DNA from: Pseudarthrobacter sp. Fe7
Lineage (GTDB): Bacteria; Actinomycetota; Actinomycetes; Actinomycetales; Micrococcaceae
Length of the DNA: 64,000 nt
Reading direction: 5' to 3'
Assembly (NCBI GenBank): GCA_024372495.1
Contig: CP099977.1
Coordinates: 4,030,001-4,094,000 of the forward strand
The first letter of the stretch is position 1; each line of letters starts with the position of its first letter. Position numbers and translations under genes: made by a program. Shown here one piece after another: positions 8,614 through 17,851 of this stretch. Under the pieces are notes generated by a model. The model had not been told where the DNA came from. It saw only the letters and a program-made list of their open reading frames with translations, and did no database searches.

Positions 8614-9708
8614 GTGAATGTAACTGGGCCAGAGGCCGGAACACCGGAGGCGCCAGAGGCGGCCAAGAAACCAGATTTAGTTCGGCGGAAGATCCCCGTC
8701 CCGCTGATTCCATTTCCATTCTTGTCGAAACGTCCTAAGCAATCGTTGAGGGCTGTCCTGCGGGTCCCGGTCAGTATTCTCAGTGCAATCCTGGTGGTTG
8801 TTGGCGTTGTTTCGCTTGCTTTGCAGTGGAAGAGCGCTCATGCATGGGAAAAATTCCTGCAGACCTTTGTAACGAGCCCGGCCGCAGCCGGCACCGCAGC
8901 CGTGCTGGCGGCAGTCATTGCAGCTATCACCTTCAATAGAGGACTTCAGCACACTAAGGCCGAGGCGCGTGACAAAGCTTGGTGGGAGAAGTTTGAGTGG
9001 GTGACTGACAGAATCGTTCCGAAGGACCCCAAGCAAGAACGTTTGGCCAGCGGCCTTGCCTTCTCGCTGCTTGAATCACTTGAAGCCGCCTCAGATGAAG
9101 GTTTTCAGCGAAAGGCCATTGAAGGTATAAAGCAGACCTATATTCAGGGGCAACAGACGGATCTTTCCAAGGCGAAACTCGGAGAGCTTCGGGCGCAATT
9201 TAGAGAAGTCCGGACCTTCGCAGATTCCTCTTGGCATTCTGGAAAGGTGTCCCACGAGATCCGCTCCTATGCTTACCGCCTTGCTAACTCGGTCGCCTTG
9301 CTAGAGGCCTGGGATGCCGGGAAAGTCGAACTTGATCCTAAACTTCCACTCCAGCCCCGCCCTCCTCGCCGAGACACGATCACAGCCCTCCTCGGCAACC
9401 AGGGTAAGCCCGTCATGGTACTAACGCGCTACACAACCATGTACTTTTCCGCTGAAGCGGCATTTCATGTTTTCCAGCGGGTTAAACCCCTGATGGAGAT
9501 AAACGACGTTAGCGCTCTCATTATCGTGACAAACGATTACGTTCCAGACGACAGGTCGTGGCTAAGTGACCTTCCTGCAGTAGGAGTCGTGTACTGGGAG
9601 CATGAACATGGTCCAGAAGCACTTCGCGACCGCATTCGGTTCGCCCTACGAGAAGTGGTGTCGCTGCAGAGCCTTAGCCCAGACGGACTTGAAGGTACGA
9701 ACGTCTAG
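8614..9708 (+). CDS. Unknown protein with two membrane segments and an alpha/beta C-terminal domain
   Basis: The GTG at 8614 is my preferred start; the frame is open from 8521, so it could be 31 residues longer. From the GTG there is a proline-rich leader, a membrane helix (ILSAILVVVGVVSLALQW), a second hydrophobic segment (AAAGTAAVLAAVIAAITF), a helical middle and a C-terminal region of about 100 residues with alternating strands and helices (KPVMVLTRYTTMYFS, DVSALIIVTNDYVPDD). No known family was recognised. Codon use is less GC-rich than its neighbours and it separates the Lrp regulator from the TPP enzyme, as an inserted gene would. It lies 1.8 kb from the GmrSD-like gene. Confidence 0.65.
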   Translation: MNVTGPEAGTPEAPEAAKKPDLVRRKIPVPLIPFPFLSKRPKQSLRAVLRVPVSILSAILVVVGVVSLALQWKSAHAWEKFLQTFVTSPAAAGTAAVLAAVIAAITFNRGLQHTKAEARDKAWWEKFEWVTDRIVPKDPKQERLASGLAFSLLESLEAASDEGFQRKAIEGIKQTYIQGQQTDLSKAKLGELRAQFREVRTFADSSWHSGKVSHEIRSYAYRLANSVALLEAWDAGKVELDPKLPLQPRPPRRDTITALLGNQGKPVMVLTRYTTMYFSAEAAFHVFQRVKPLMEINDVSALIIVTNDYVPDDRSWLSDLPAVGVVYWEHEHGPEALRDRIRFALREVVSLQSLSPDGLEGTNV

Positions 9709-9819
9709 CTCCTCAATCGTTGATGTGCATTTTGTCACTTCAAACCCCGCTCTCTACCAAAACTCCCAACCCAAGTTCGGCCTCTTGCTGTTCTGAGGCG
9801 CAGGTCACAGGATTCCTGC

Positions 9820-11479
9820 ATGACTTCATTTACCGTTTCCGGCCGTGTGGCAGAGGTTCTTAGCAGCTATGTCAGCGACGTCTTCGGCGTCATGGGCAAC
9901 GGCAACGTCCACTTCCTGGACGCCGCCGAGCGGCAGGGCCTCCGCTTCTCCCCCGTCCGGCACGAGGGCGCCGCCATCGCCGCCGCCGACGCCTACTACC
10001 GGACCTCGGGACGGCTCGCCGCAGGCACCACCACCTACGGGCCCGGCTACACCAACGCCCTCACCGCACTGGCCGAAGCGGTCCAGGCGCAGATCCCCGT
10101 CGTGCTGGTTACCGGGGACGCGCCCACCAGCGGCGCCCGGCCCTGGGACGTTGACCAGACGGCCATCGCCGCCGGCCTCGGCGCGGCCACCTTCACCGTC
10201 ACCCGCGACGCCGCGGGCGCCGTCACCCGGCAGGCGGTGGAGTACGCACTCACCCGGCGCACCGCTGTCGTACTCGCCATCCCGTACGACCTCGCCTCCC
10301 TCGAGGCTGCGGACGAGGACCTTCCGGAGCCAGCGGCTCTGGCGGTGACGAACGACGGCGGCACGGACCTTGCGCGGGTTGCCCGCCTGCTGAACGGTGC
10401 CAGGCGGCCGCTGATCCTGGCCGGCCGGGGCGCGCACCTCGCCGGCGCCGGGCCGGAGCCTCCGCGAACTCGCCGACCGGCTCGGCGCACTGACCGCCGG
10501 AACCGCCCTCGCGCTCAACCTCCTCAATGGCGAGGGGTACCTGGGCGTGGCCGGCGGTTTCGGCACCGACACCGCGGCCGGGCTCATGGGCGAGGCCGAC
10601 GTGGTCCTGGTGGCCGGGGCGAGCCTGAGCCCGTTCACCATGCGGTTCGGGCACCTGCTGGGCCCGGACAGCACGGTCATCCAGATCGACACCGCGGTGG
10701 AGCCGACCAATCCGCGGGTGGACCTGTTCGTTCAGGCTGATGTGAAGGCTGCCGCTTCGCGGCTGTTGTCACTGGTTGATGGCGAGACTGCGGCTGCTGC
10801 CTGGCGGGAGGAAGCTGCCCGGCGTCTGGCTGCGGGACCGGGCCACGCTGCTGGTTCTTCGGACACTGTGGATGGTCGGCTTGATCCCCGCGCCCTCGCC
10901 GCCGCGCTGGACGCCGTGATTCCGGAGCGCCGCACGGTGGTCCAGGACGGCGGCCACTTCATCGGCTGGGCGCCCATGTACTGGAACATCCCGCGGCCGC
11001 AGGACCTGGTGATGGTGGGGACCGCGTTCCAGTCGATCGGGCTGGGGCTGGCCAGCGCTGTAGGGGCTGCCCGCGCTGTGGAGGACGACCGCACGCTGGT
11101 GCTGGCTTCCGGCGACGGCGGTTTCCTAATGGGGTTGTCCGACCTCGAATCGCTGATCGGTGCCGCCCGCAGCGCGATCGTCGTGATCTACAACGACGCC
11201 GCCTACGGCGCCGAGATCCACCAGTACGGCTCTCAGGGCCTGACTGAGAAGCCGATGCTGATTCCGGAGGTGGAGTTCGCTGGGGTTGCTCGGGCTCTGG
11301 GGGCCGAGTCTGCTGTTATCCGCTCACTCGACGACCTCTCCGCGCTGCAGGACTGGGTCGACGCCGGCGCTCGTGGGACTTTTGTGGCCGACTGCCGGAT
11401 CACGTCCACTGTTCGGGCGCCGTGGCTGACCGAGTGGATGAACGCCACGCGGGCGGCCAAGGCGGCTGTGGCGGGATAG
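9820..11479 (+). CDS. Thiamine-diphosphate enzyme, acetolactate synthase-like, +1 frame error
   Basis: The N-terminal pyrimidine-binding domain contains RHEGAAIAAADAYYRTSG with the catalytic Glu. The middle domain starts near LARVARLLNGARRPLILAGR, and the C-terminal PP domain has the TPP/Mg2+ motif ASGDGGFLMGLSDLESLI ending in YNDAAYGAE. One break at AGCCT 10457-10461: reading GAGCTC restores AGAGPELRELADRLGALT and joins the halves to about 552 residues. It could be a decarboxylase or carboligase acting on 2-oxo acids; with the nearby aminotransferase a 2-oxo acid from an amino acid is a reasonable but unproven substrate. Confidence 0.85.
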
Positions 11480-11536
11480 CTAATTCCCACGACGCAAGTG
11501 CGGCCGTTTCCGGCGGCTGGTTGAAGACAGGACAAT

Positions 11537-13696
11537 CTACTTCGGCTCGTTCCTTTGAGTGTCCTCCGCTGTGCGGTGTGTTGTTTCGTGATACTCAGTT
11601 CGGAGAGCGCTGAGACGACGACCATCGGGTAACTCCCAGAAGGACCAGCCGTTAGTGGCCCCCTTACGAATGTGATGACCAGCGCCTGAAGGGGTTGAAA
11701 ACTTCTTCCCATCGTCCGTAAGGAACTCTCCAGTTGCAAGCACTTCACATTTGCGATCGGCCCATTGGCCGTACCGGGCCCGCAACACGGTTCCCACTGG
11801 AAGAAGCCCCGATGCCACAAGTTCACGCGTGTTTGTCTCCGGTAACGCTGCCGCCGGCCCCGTACTCACGGCGCCGACGTGGCCCTCCGGGATGCGCCAA
11901 GTTGCTATAAGTGCATCCGCAACCTCGGAGGTCCTGTGGTCAATCTCTTTCTCGCTCCAACCGTCCACGGAAATTTCGCGGATTCTACGATTCATTAGAA
12001 GAACGTCGTGGCGTTCAAGTTTTGCTCGTTTCCCGTTCTCTCCCAGCCAGGGCCCATTAGACACTGCAGAGTTTAAAGTCGCGGTTAGAAGAGTAAGATT
12101 CCCGAACCTATGTATGTGCGATTCGCGCTCCACTTCTTCCGCTAGGTCGCTCACCGGCCAATGCTGGGTCCAGCTTTGGGGCAATAAGTGTTCAATGGGA
12201 AGGCCTACTCGTGCAACACGCGTTCCGGTCGCGGACGGGGTTGCGCCGGTATATCCTCGGTAATGATCCTCGACTGCTTCGAGAAACATACGCAGGCGAC
12301 CACGTCTGAAGCGCCTATACGCTGAATCGGCGGCCAGTACTGCGCGCAATTCCTCGTCCCCGGGCCAATAGGTACTGGCTGCATTCAGATTAGTGAGATA
12401 GCGTTCGATACTTTCCACCAAGTCGGTGTCGGCAATACGACGATGAACACCAATGAGTTCGGCAACCACTCTCCCCATGTCACCCAACGAAAGCCTAAGC
12501 AACGCTCGCCGCATGAACCAGCTCTCAAGCATGGCAACAACTTTGTCCCGAGGGCCCGGCGAGACCTCTGACCCAGGCTCATGAAGCCACAACAAGACCG
12601 GCTTTAGTGCCTCAATCTCGGCAGCTTGACTGCGATAAACACACATCTCAACGACGCTGAGCTCCGCATGCGGATCGGCGGCGCGTTCTGCCCATCCTTG
12701 GTATTGGTACGCCTGATCCTTAATGTTCCTCAGTAGCGGCGCCATCGGGAACCCGGCCTCGTGCTCCACATAATGCTTGAAGCGGGTGAAGGTTGATTTC
12801 GGGCCAATCTCCTCTCCTACCCTGGAGACGAGCCATTGATTCAGGAACAGTGAACTGCGTGAGATAGGGTATCGCCCGACGCTGATCTCCTTTTCCCAAA
12901 ACTTCGTATCAAACGGCCACAGGTCCCTGTATGCCATATGCGTATCTATGCCCTCAGCAGTAAGACGCTGAAAGACAAAATTCTTGATCAGATCAGCGGC
13001 AGTTAGGGGCGTTCCCCTTGCATTCAAGGTCTCGAATATCTCCTGGGAATTCTCGCCTGCGCGCAGACCTATTACAACGATTTGTAGTGACTGTGTAAGG
13101 ACGTTGGCAAGCGCGTTGGCCCTGACGGCCACCATTTCATCCCCCGCTTCACACGTCCACGATGCAATCTGTTCAGCAAAGTACTGATGAGCCCGGGGGA
13201 TCAGTGAGGAAGCATGGTTCAGTGTGGGGTAGGCGACCGGAGGATCGGCGAGCATGATTTCGTCATAGGCCTCCCGGTCGCGATTGGAATGACGCAACTT
13301 GAGCGGAACGTCTTCTCCCTGTACGAAAGCGATCGGATTCTGTGTCAGGGCTTCCAGCTGGCCGGTAACCTGGTCTACCCCTGCCGTCTCAAAGACCGAG
13401 GCCGCCGCGTCGAACAACAGCTGCAAAGTTGTAAGCCTTTGCTGGCCATCGATTATCGACCAAGACTGCAGGGAACCCATCTGACTGGGAATTGACTGCA
13501 AAACGACCGCGCCCAAAAAGTGTGTCGGCGAGGCTGCAGGGTTGGCAAGCCTCAATTCCACCAATCGGCGAACATCCTGCCACAACGGTACCCACTGGTT
13601 GTCCTGCTCCCACACATATGGGCGCTGAAACAAGGGCACAACGAGGTGCTGCGGCATCGTGAAGACCTCTAAGGGCGTTCGAACAGCAGTGTCCAT
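11537..13696 (-). CDS. GmrSD-like DUF262-DUF1524 protein with RAMA-like tail (type IV restriction candidate)
   Basis: 719 residues, intact. Residues 1-250 are DUF262: VPLFQRPYVWE, then WSIIDGQQRLTTLQLL (residues 79-94, the nucleotide-binding DGQQR motif) and NARGTPLTAADLIKNFVF. Residues about 510-600 are DUF1524 with an HNH-type site: LPIEHLLPQSW, then HRFGNLTLLTATLNSAVSN and later KRAKLERHDV. The last 100 residues include GKKFSTPSGAGHHIRKGATN followed by GWSFW, matching the RAMA module seen in restriction-associated proteins. GmrSD enzymes cut modified phage DNA using an NTP. RBS GGAGGAGA lies upstream of the ATG at 13696. No partner gene is adjacent. Defence role is inferred from family. 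Confidence 0.82.
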   Translation of the reverse strand: MDTAVRTPLEVFTMPQHLVVPLFQRPYVWEQDNQWVPLWQDVRRLVELRLANPAASPTHFLGAVVLQSIPSQMGSLQSWSIIDGQQRLTTLQLLFDAAASVFETAGVDQVTGQLEALTQNPIAFVQGEDVPLKLRHSNRDREAYDEIMLADPPVAYPTLNHASSLIPRAHQYFAEQIASWTCEAGDEMVAVRANALANVLTQSLQIVVIGLRAGENSQEIFETLNARGTPLTAADLIKNFVFQRLTAEGIDTHMAYRDLWPFDTKFWEKEISVGRYPISRSSLFLNQWLVSRVGEEIGPKSTFTRFKHYVEHEAGFPMAPLLRNIKDQAYQYQGWAERAADPHAELSVVEMCVYRSQAAEIEALKPVLLWLHEPGSEVSPGPRDKVVAMLESWFMRRALLRLSLGDMGRVVAELIGVHRRIADTDLVESIERYLTNLNAASTYWPGDEELRAVLAADSAYRRFRRGRLRMFLEAVEDHYRGYTGATPSATGTRVARVGLPIEHLLPQSWTQHWPVSDLAEEVERESHIHRFGNLTLLTATLNSAVSNGPWLGENGKRAKLERHDVLLMNRRIREISVDGWSEKEIDHRTSEVADALIATWRIPEGHVGAVSTGPAAALPETNTRELVASGLLPVGTVLRARYGQWADRKCEVLATGEFLTDDGKKFSTPSGAGHHIRKGATNGWSFWELPDGRRLSALRTEYHETTHRTAEDTQRNEPK

Positions 13697-13904
13697 TTAC
13701 TCGTCTCCTCCGTAGCCAAATGCCGCGTGCCAGCAAGTGTGGGGCTATTGAGGACGAGCCTATTATGTTTCCTTTCACCACCCCCTGACTCGACACGTCG
13801 CTCTCCAAAGCACTGTCCTCAAATACCCAGCCTTTGCACTCGGCCAATCCATGCGTGCGATATTCCGCTTCCTGGCCACATCCGGAATGGCCGGGCCGAG
13901 CAAA

Positions 13905-14753
13905 CTGGTTGTCGCAGGCACGAAGGCAATCACTTACAGCGAATACGGAAACCCGGCCGTCCACGAATATGGCGACCAGCCTATGCCGAAGGTCGGACCC
14001 GGTGGACCGGAAGATCAAGGCCGGCGGGCTGGACGCCCTCATGGACCTGCATCTCCCCGCCATCCCGGCTAGGGCGTGGCAAGAATCGTGGAGTCAGCAT
14101 TCACCCGCAAGTTCCAGCTCGGTGAGGAGGTCATCGCCTACGCCGCAAGGACTACGTCCACGGCGGCAGCTTCGCCGAATACATCGCGTTGCCGGAGCGG
14201 ATCCCGGCGAAGAAGCCCGCAGCACTCGATTGGAACGAATCGGCAGGCCTGCTGCTGGCTGGCCTCATCGCTTACCAGGCACTCAGCCGGCTGGTCCTTA
14301 ATCCGGAGAAAGTGTCCTGATCTAATGTGGATCGGGTGGCATGAGGTCCCTTGGCAATCCAGACCGCCGTGGCCCCGGGGCGCCAGCGTAATCGCCACCG
14401 CCGCGGAAAAGAACCACGAATTCCTCCGGCCCCTCGGCGTCGAGCCTGCCGCTTACGGGAACGGACTGGCAGACCGCGTTCGCGGGCACGCTTCGACGGT
14501 TTCGACGTTGTCGCCGATTTCGTCGGTGGAAATCTCGAAGCCACGCTGTCGGTCCTGGCCGAAAGACGGACGACACGCCTCCATCGCTGACAGCGACGTA
14601 AAAGAGCACGGCGGACAGCGGGAATCTCCGCGCGGAAGCTGCCGAGGTCTTCGCGCGGGAAAGGCCGCCCACGCCTTCCGCTCAAATATGGAAGGTCATA
14701 CCCGCGGCAAAATCGTAATTGCCGTAGACCAAGACTCCTTAATCACTGACTGA
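13905..14753 (+). pseudogene. Decayed NADPH:quinone reductase / zinc-type alcohol dehydrogenase family gene
   Basis: Fragments in several frames match one MDR-family protein in order: KAITYSEYGNPAVHEYGDQP, IKAGGLDALMDLHLPAIP, SFAEYIALPERIPAKKPAAL, EKNHEFLRPLG, VDVVADFVGGNLEATLSVL, and finally AFRSNMEGHTRGKIVIAV. There is an in-frame TAG after IPA, several frameshifts, and missing segments (the GEVLVKVKAAGVNP region and the AGGVGSLG nucleotide-binding loop are absent). Unlike other broken genes here, correcting one or two bases does not restore it, so this is real decay. Confidence 0.8.
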
Positions 14754-14754
14754 A

Positions 14755-14793
14755 CAATGAAGGCTCCGTCCCCTGGACACGGAGCCTTCATTG
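14755..14793. terminator. Strong hairpin terminator
   Basis: Perfect inverted repeat with 15-base arms (CAATGAAGGCTCCGT and its complement ACGGAGCCTTCATTG) and a 9-base loop, right after the quinone reductase remnant and before the small membrane gene. Confidence 0.7.
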
Positions 14794-14843
14794 TGTGGAC
14801 AGGATTTGTGAGAGGCTGGGAAAAACTCACGTTGGGGGACACT

Positions 14844-15020
14844 GTGAATATTGGTTGGATGCTGCTGAACGCCGCAATTCTGATTGTGCCAATCGCCATC
14901 GGCGTGGCACTTCTGTACTGGATCAACCGGCTGGGCGTGAAGCACGGCCTCCGTTCGTACTACGCGGAGAGCACCCGCGAGACGGCCATCGAGGCACCAC
15001 AGCCCCAAGGCCTGGGTTAG
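14844..15020 (+). CDS. Small single-span membrane protein, 58 residues
   Basis: GTG start at 14844 preceded by TTGGGGGA. The product has one long hydrophobic helix (MLLNAAILIVPIAIGVALLY) then a basic and polar tail. An ATG 29 codons upstream is in frame but falls inside the terminator hairpin, so the GTG is preferred. Function unknown. Confidence 0.55.
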   Translation: MNIGWMLLNAAILIVPIAIGVALLYWINRLGVKHGLRSYYAESTRETAIEAPQPQGLG

Positions 15021-15183
15021 TCCACGCGCTCCCCCACCTGGAGCGACCTTCGGCGGGTCATCAGCCCGAACCGCGGCGAGCCGGCCGCGGCTGCCCCACG
15101 AGGTGCAACCGTACATAGCCGCCGCGGCAGGGGCTGCCCGGAACGTACAGTTTTTGTCAGTCAACCGGCATAGGATTCCAAGC

Positions 15184-15924
15184 ATGACGATTGCCGTTGC
15201 AGGGGGAACCGGGACAGTGGGCCGCCACGTTGTGGCAACCGCCAGGGAACGTGGGCACCACGTGGTCAGCCTCAGCCGCGCCGAAGGGGTGGACCTGGTC
15301 AGCGGGCGCGGTCTCGACCAGGCCCTCCAGGACGTCGACACCGTCATCGACGTCTCCGGCATCCAGGTCCTGTCCACCAAGAAGGCCGTGGATTTCTTCA
15401 CCAACGCCACCCAGAACCTGTTGGCGGCCGGGAAAAAGGCCGGCGTAAAGCACCATGTGGCGCTGTCCATCGTGGGCATCGATAAAGCCAACTCAGGACT
15501 GTACGCCGGGAAGCTGGTGCAGGAGGACGAAGTCAGGCACGGCGGCGTTCCCTGGACCATCCTCCGTTCCACCCAGTTCCACGAGTTTGTGCCGATGTCC
15601 ATCAAGGCCGCTTCAGTGGGGCCGCTGCTCCTCGTGCCCATGATGGTCACCCAGCCGGTCGCGGCAAAGGAGGTGGCTGCTGCCCTTGTGGACGCGGCCG
15701 AGGCCAGGCCGAGGGGACGCATTCCGGACATCGGCGGTCCGCGCACCGAACAGCTGAAAGGCCTGGTCGCTGCCTATCTGGCCAAGACGCGGCAGAAGAA
15801 ACGCATCGTTCCACTGCACGTTCCCGGCCCTATGGGCAGGGCAATGCGCACAGGCGCCCTAATTCCGGCGCCGGGCTCCGCCGTCGGACGCCAGACGTTC
15901 CTGGAGTGGCTCGACGCCGCGTAA
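15184..15924 (+). CDS. Atypical short-chain dehydrogenase, NAD(P)-binding (NmrA/SDR-a type)
   Basis: 246 residues from the ATG at 15184. The N-terminus MTIAVAGGTGTVGRHVVATA carries the GxxGxxG dinucleotide-binding motif of atypical SDRs. VPWTILRSTQFHEF is the conserved middle motif of the NAD(P)H-binding epimerase-like group, whose members often lack the classical YxxxK pair. A cytosolic oxidoreductase of unknown substrate is the safest call. Single gene, no obvious operon. Confidence 0.8.
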   Translation: MTIAVAGGTGTVGRHVVATARERGHHVVSLSRAEGVDLVSGRGLDQALQDVDTVIDVSGIQVLSTKKAVDFFTNATQNLLAAGKKAGVKHHVALSIVGIDKANSGLYAGKLVQEDEVRHGGVPWTILRSTQFHEFVPMSIKAASVGPLLLVPMMVTQPVAAKEVAAALVDAAEARPRGRIPDIGGPRTEQLKGLVAAYLAKTRQKKRIVPLHVPGPMGRAMRTGALIPAPGSAVGRQTFLEWLDAA

Positions 15925-16002
15925 AGGCTGACGCTGAATGGGCATCTACCAGCCGCAGACCGGGCCGCCCAGTGCCCGCCTGCTTGGGGACGTTCCCTGG
16001 GG

Positions 16003-17296
16003 CTATCGGGGAACAAGCCGCCACAATGACGTGACCTCGGCCGAGCGCGCCGCGAACAGTGGATCATCGCGGTCCGATGCTTTGGGATGGGTTGGCTTGG
16101 TGTCCAGCCGTTCCGCCACTTCCAGGCCGGCCGCCGTGATGGCCGTCAGCAGATCCGCACGCGACCGCAGGCCCAGGTGCTCGGCCAGGTCGGACAGGAC
16201 CAGCCAGCCCTCACCGCCCGGCTCCAGATGGCCAGGGAGTTCGGTCAGGAAGCGGAACAGCATCCTGCTCCCGGGATCGTAGACGGCGCTGTCCAGGCTG
16301 GAATGCGGCGTGGCCGGAATCCAGGGCGGGTTGCACACGATCAGCGGTGCCCGTCCGGACGGGAACATGTCGGTCAGCACTGCCTCAGCGCGGTCCTCGA
16401 CTCCGAGGTTCCGGAAGTTCTCCGCGGCGCAGGCGATAGCCCGCGGTTCATTGTCCGTCGCCACCACCCTGCGGACGCCCCGGCGGGCGAGGACGGCGGC
16501 GAGCACGCCGGTGCCTGTTCCGACGTCGAACGCCAGCGTGTCAGCGGGCAGCGCGGCGGCCGCCACGAGATCCACATACTCGCTGCGGGTGGGGAAGAAC
16601 GTGCCGTAATGCGGGTGGATGCGGTCCTGCAGGGCATCGACGTAAACCCCGGTCCGGCGCCACTCGTGGGCGCCAATGGCCCCGACGAGCCTCGTGGAGG
16701 GACACCACGGACGCTTCTGCAATGTCTCCGTACGCTTCCGTGGCGGCTTTCCTGATGTCCGGTGCGCGGCGGAGCGGCACCACCGGGCCCGGATCAAGGG
16801 GAATCAGCAGCAGGCCCAGGATGCGTGTGCGGTGGGAGGCGGCCTGCCGGTGCCGGTAGAACGTCTCGGCCGGAGTTCCTGCGGTCTTCTTTCCGGGGCC
16901 AATCCGGCGGTCCATGGCGTTGAGGATCTGCCGGGCGTTGTGGAAGTCTCCGTGCCAGAGCATCGCGATCCCCTGTGATGCCATGCGGTACGCATCATCG
17001 GCCGTGAGGGAGTCGTCCACCACGTCGACGCGCGCCGGCCCTGGCCTGCCGTTGGCCGAGCGCCACCGCGCGGCCATCCCGGCGCCGGCCTCCATCCAGG
17101 TCACGTGCTCGGCCGCCGCGGCTGTGTGCGAAGGTGTGGGGTCGGAGGGCGGGACTTCCGCCGGAGCCGGGGTGCCAGTAGGGATGGTGATCCATTCCAA
17201 GATGTTGGGGGCGATCGGATTCGGGCCGATTGCAGCGGGGGTTTCGACGACGTCCAAGGGGACGGGCCAGGGTTCCAGACGGACATCCGGCGGCAA
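16003..17296 (-). CDS. Class I SAM-dependent methyltransferase (N5-glutamine/HemK-like), +1 frame error
   Basis: Two frames join at 16687-16691, where AGCCT on the plus strand reads as GAGGCTC in the gene; GAGCTC restores VVSLHELVGAIGAHEWRR. The result is about 431 residues. The C-terminal half has SAM motif I (LAFDVGTGTGVLAAVLARRG), an acidic motif II (VVATDNEPRAIAC) and the catalytic NPPW motif (LIVCNPPWIPATPHS), typical of methyltransferases acting on glutamine or exocyclic amines. The N-terminal 190 residues are specific to actinobacterial members. The only start seen is the TTG at 17296. Confidence 0.8.
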
Positions 17297-17386
17297 ACCG
17301 CGATTGGTCGACGGGGCGCTGAAGCCCTTGAACCTACAGGGTCAGGATACAGGTAAAGCTGCGGACACCCTCTGGACAAGAGATAG

Positions 17387-17398
17387 TCTGTGCACAGA
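17387..17398. promoter_or_regulatory. Perfect palindrome upstream of SRPBCC-MarR operon (candidate operator)
   Basis: TCTGTGCACAGA is a perfect 12-base palindrome inside a longer dyad (GATAGTC...GATAATC), 37 bases before the SRPBCC start. It is a likely MarR operator, since MarR-type regulators bind short palindromes and one is encoded in the same operon. No binding evidence beyond symmetry and position. Confidence 0.45.
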
Positions 17399-17434
17399 TA
17401 ATCTTTACGTAGATCATTTTCGGAGGAGCACATC

Positions 17435-17851
17435 ATGTGGGAATACGAGAACAGCATCGAAACCCGCGCCACGCCGGAGTCCATCTGGCGGCTTTGGTCC
17501 GACGTCCAGAACTGGGGCGCGTGGAACGGGGAGATCGAGAAGATCGAGCTCAACGGCCCCTTCGCTGCGGGCACCCAGATCCTGATGACGCCCCCGGGCG
17601 ACGATCCGATCCCCCTGGTCATCGCCGAGGCAGTCGAAAACGAACGCTTCGTGGACGAGGCCTGCTTCGGCGGCCTGCTCCTGCGCACCACCCACCGCAT
17701 CGACCCCGCCGGCCAGGACCGGATCCGGGTTGTGTACCGGATGGAGATCACCGGCGACGGTGCCGACGAAACCGGACCGCAGATTGGCCCCTGCATCACC
17801 GCCGACTGGCCCCACACCATGGCCGCGCTGGTCAAGATGGCGGGCGGCTGA
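17435..17851 (+). CDS. SRPBCC-family (START/Bet v1-like) protein
   Basis: 138 residues with a strong RBS (CGGAGGAGC). The start MWEYENSIETRATPESIWRL and the motif WSDVQNWGAWNGEIEKIEL are typical of the polyketide cyclase/dehydrase SRPBCC group, which bind hydrophobic ligands in a deep cavity. It overlaps or abuts the following MarR gene, suggesting the two are co-transcribed and that the regulator senses a related ligand. Intact. Confidence 0.8.
   Translation: MWEYENSIETRATPESIWRLWSDVQNWGAWNGEIEKIELNGPFAAGTQILMTPPGDDPIPLVIAEAVENERFVDEACFGGLLLRTTHRIDPAGQDRIRVVYRMEITGDGADETGPQIGPCITADWPHTMAALVKMAGG

Noticed and set aside
14757..14843. In-frame ATG at 14757 as start of the small membrane protein
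   Set aside because: It lies inside the terminator hairpin and has no ribosome binding site; the GTG at 14844 has TTGGGGGA before it.
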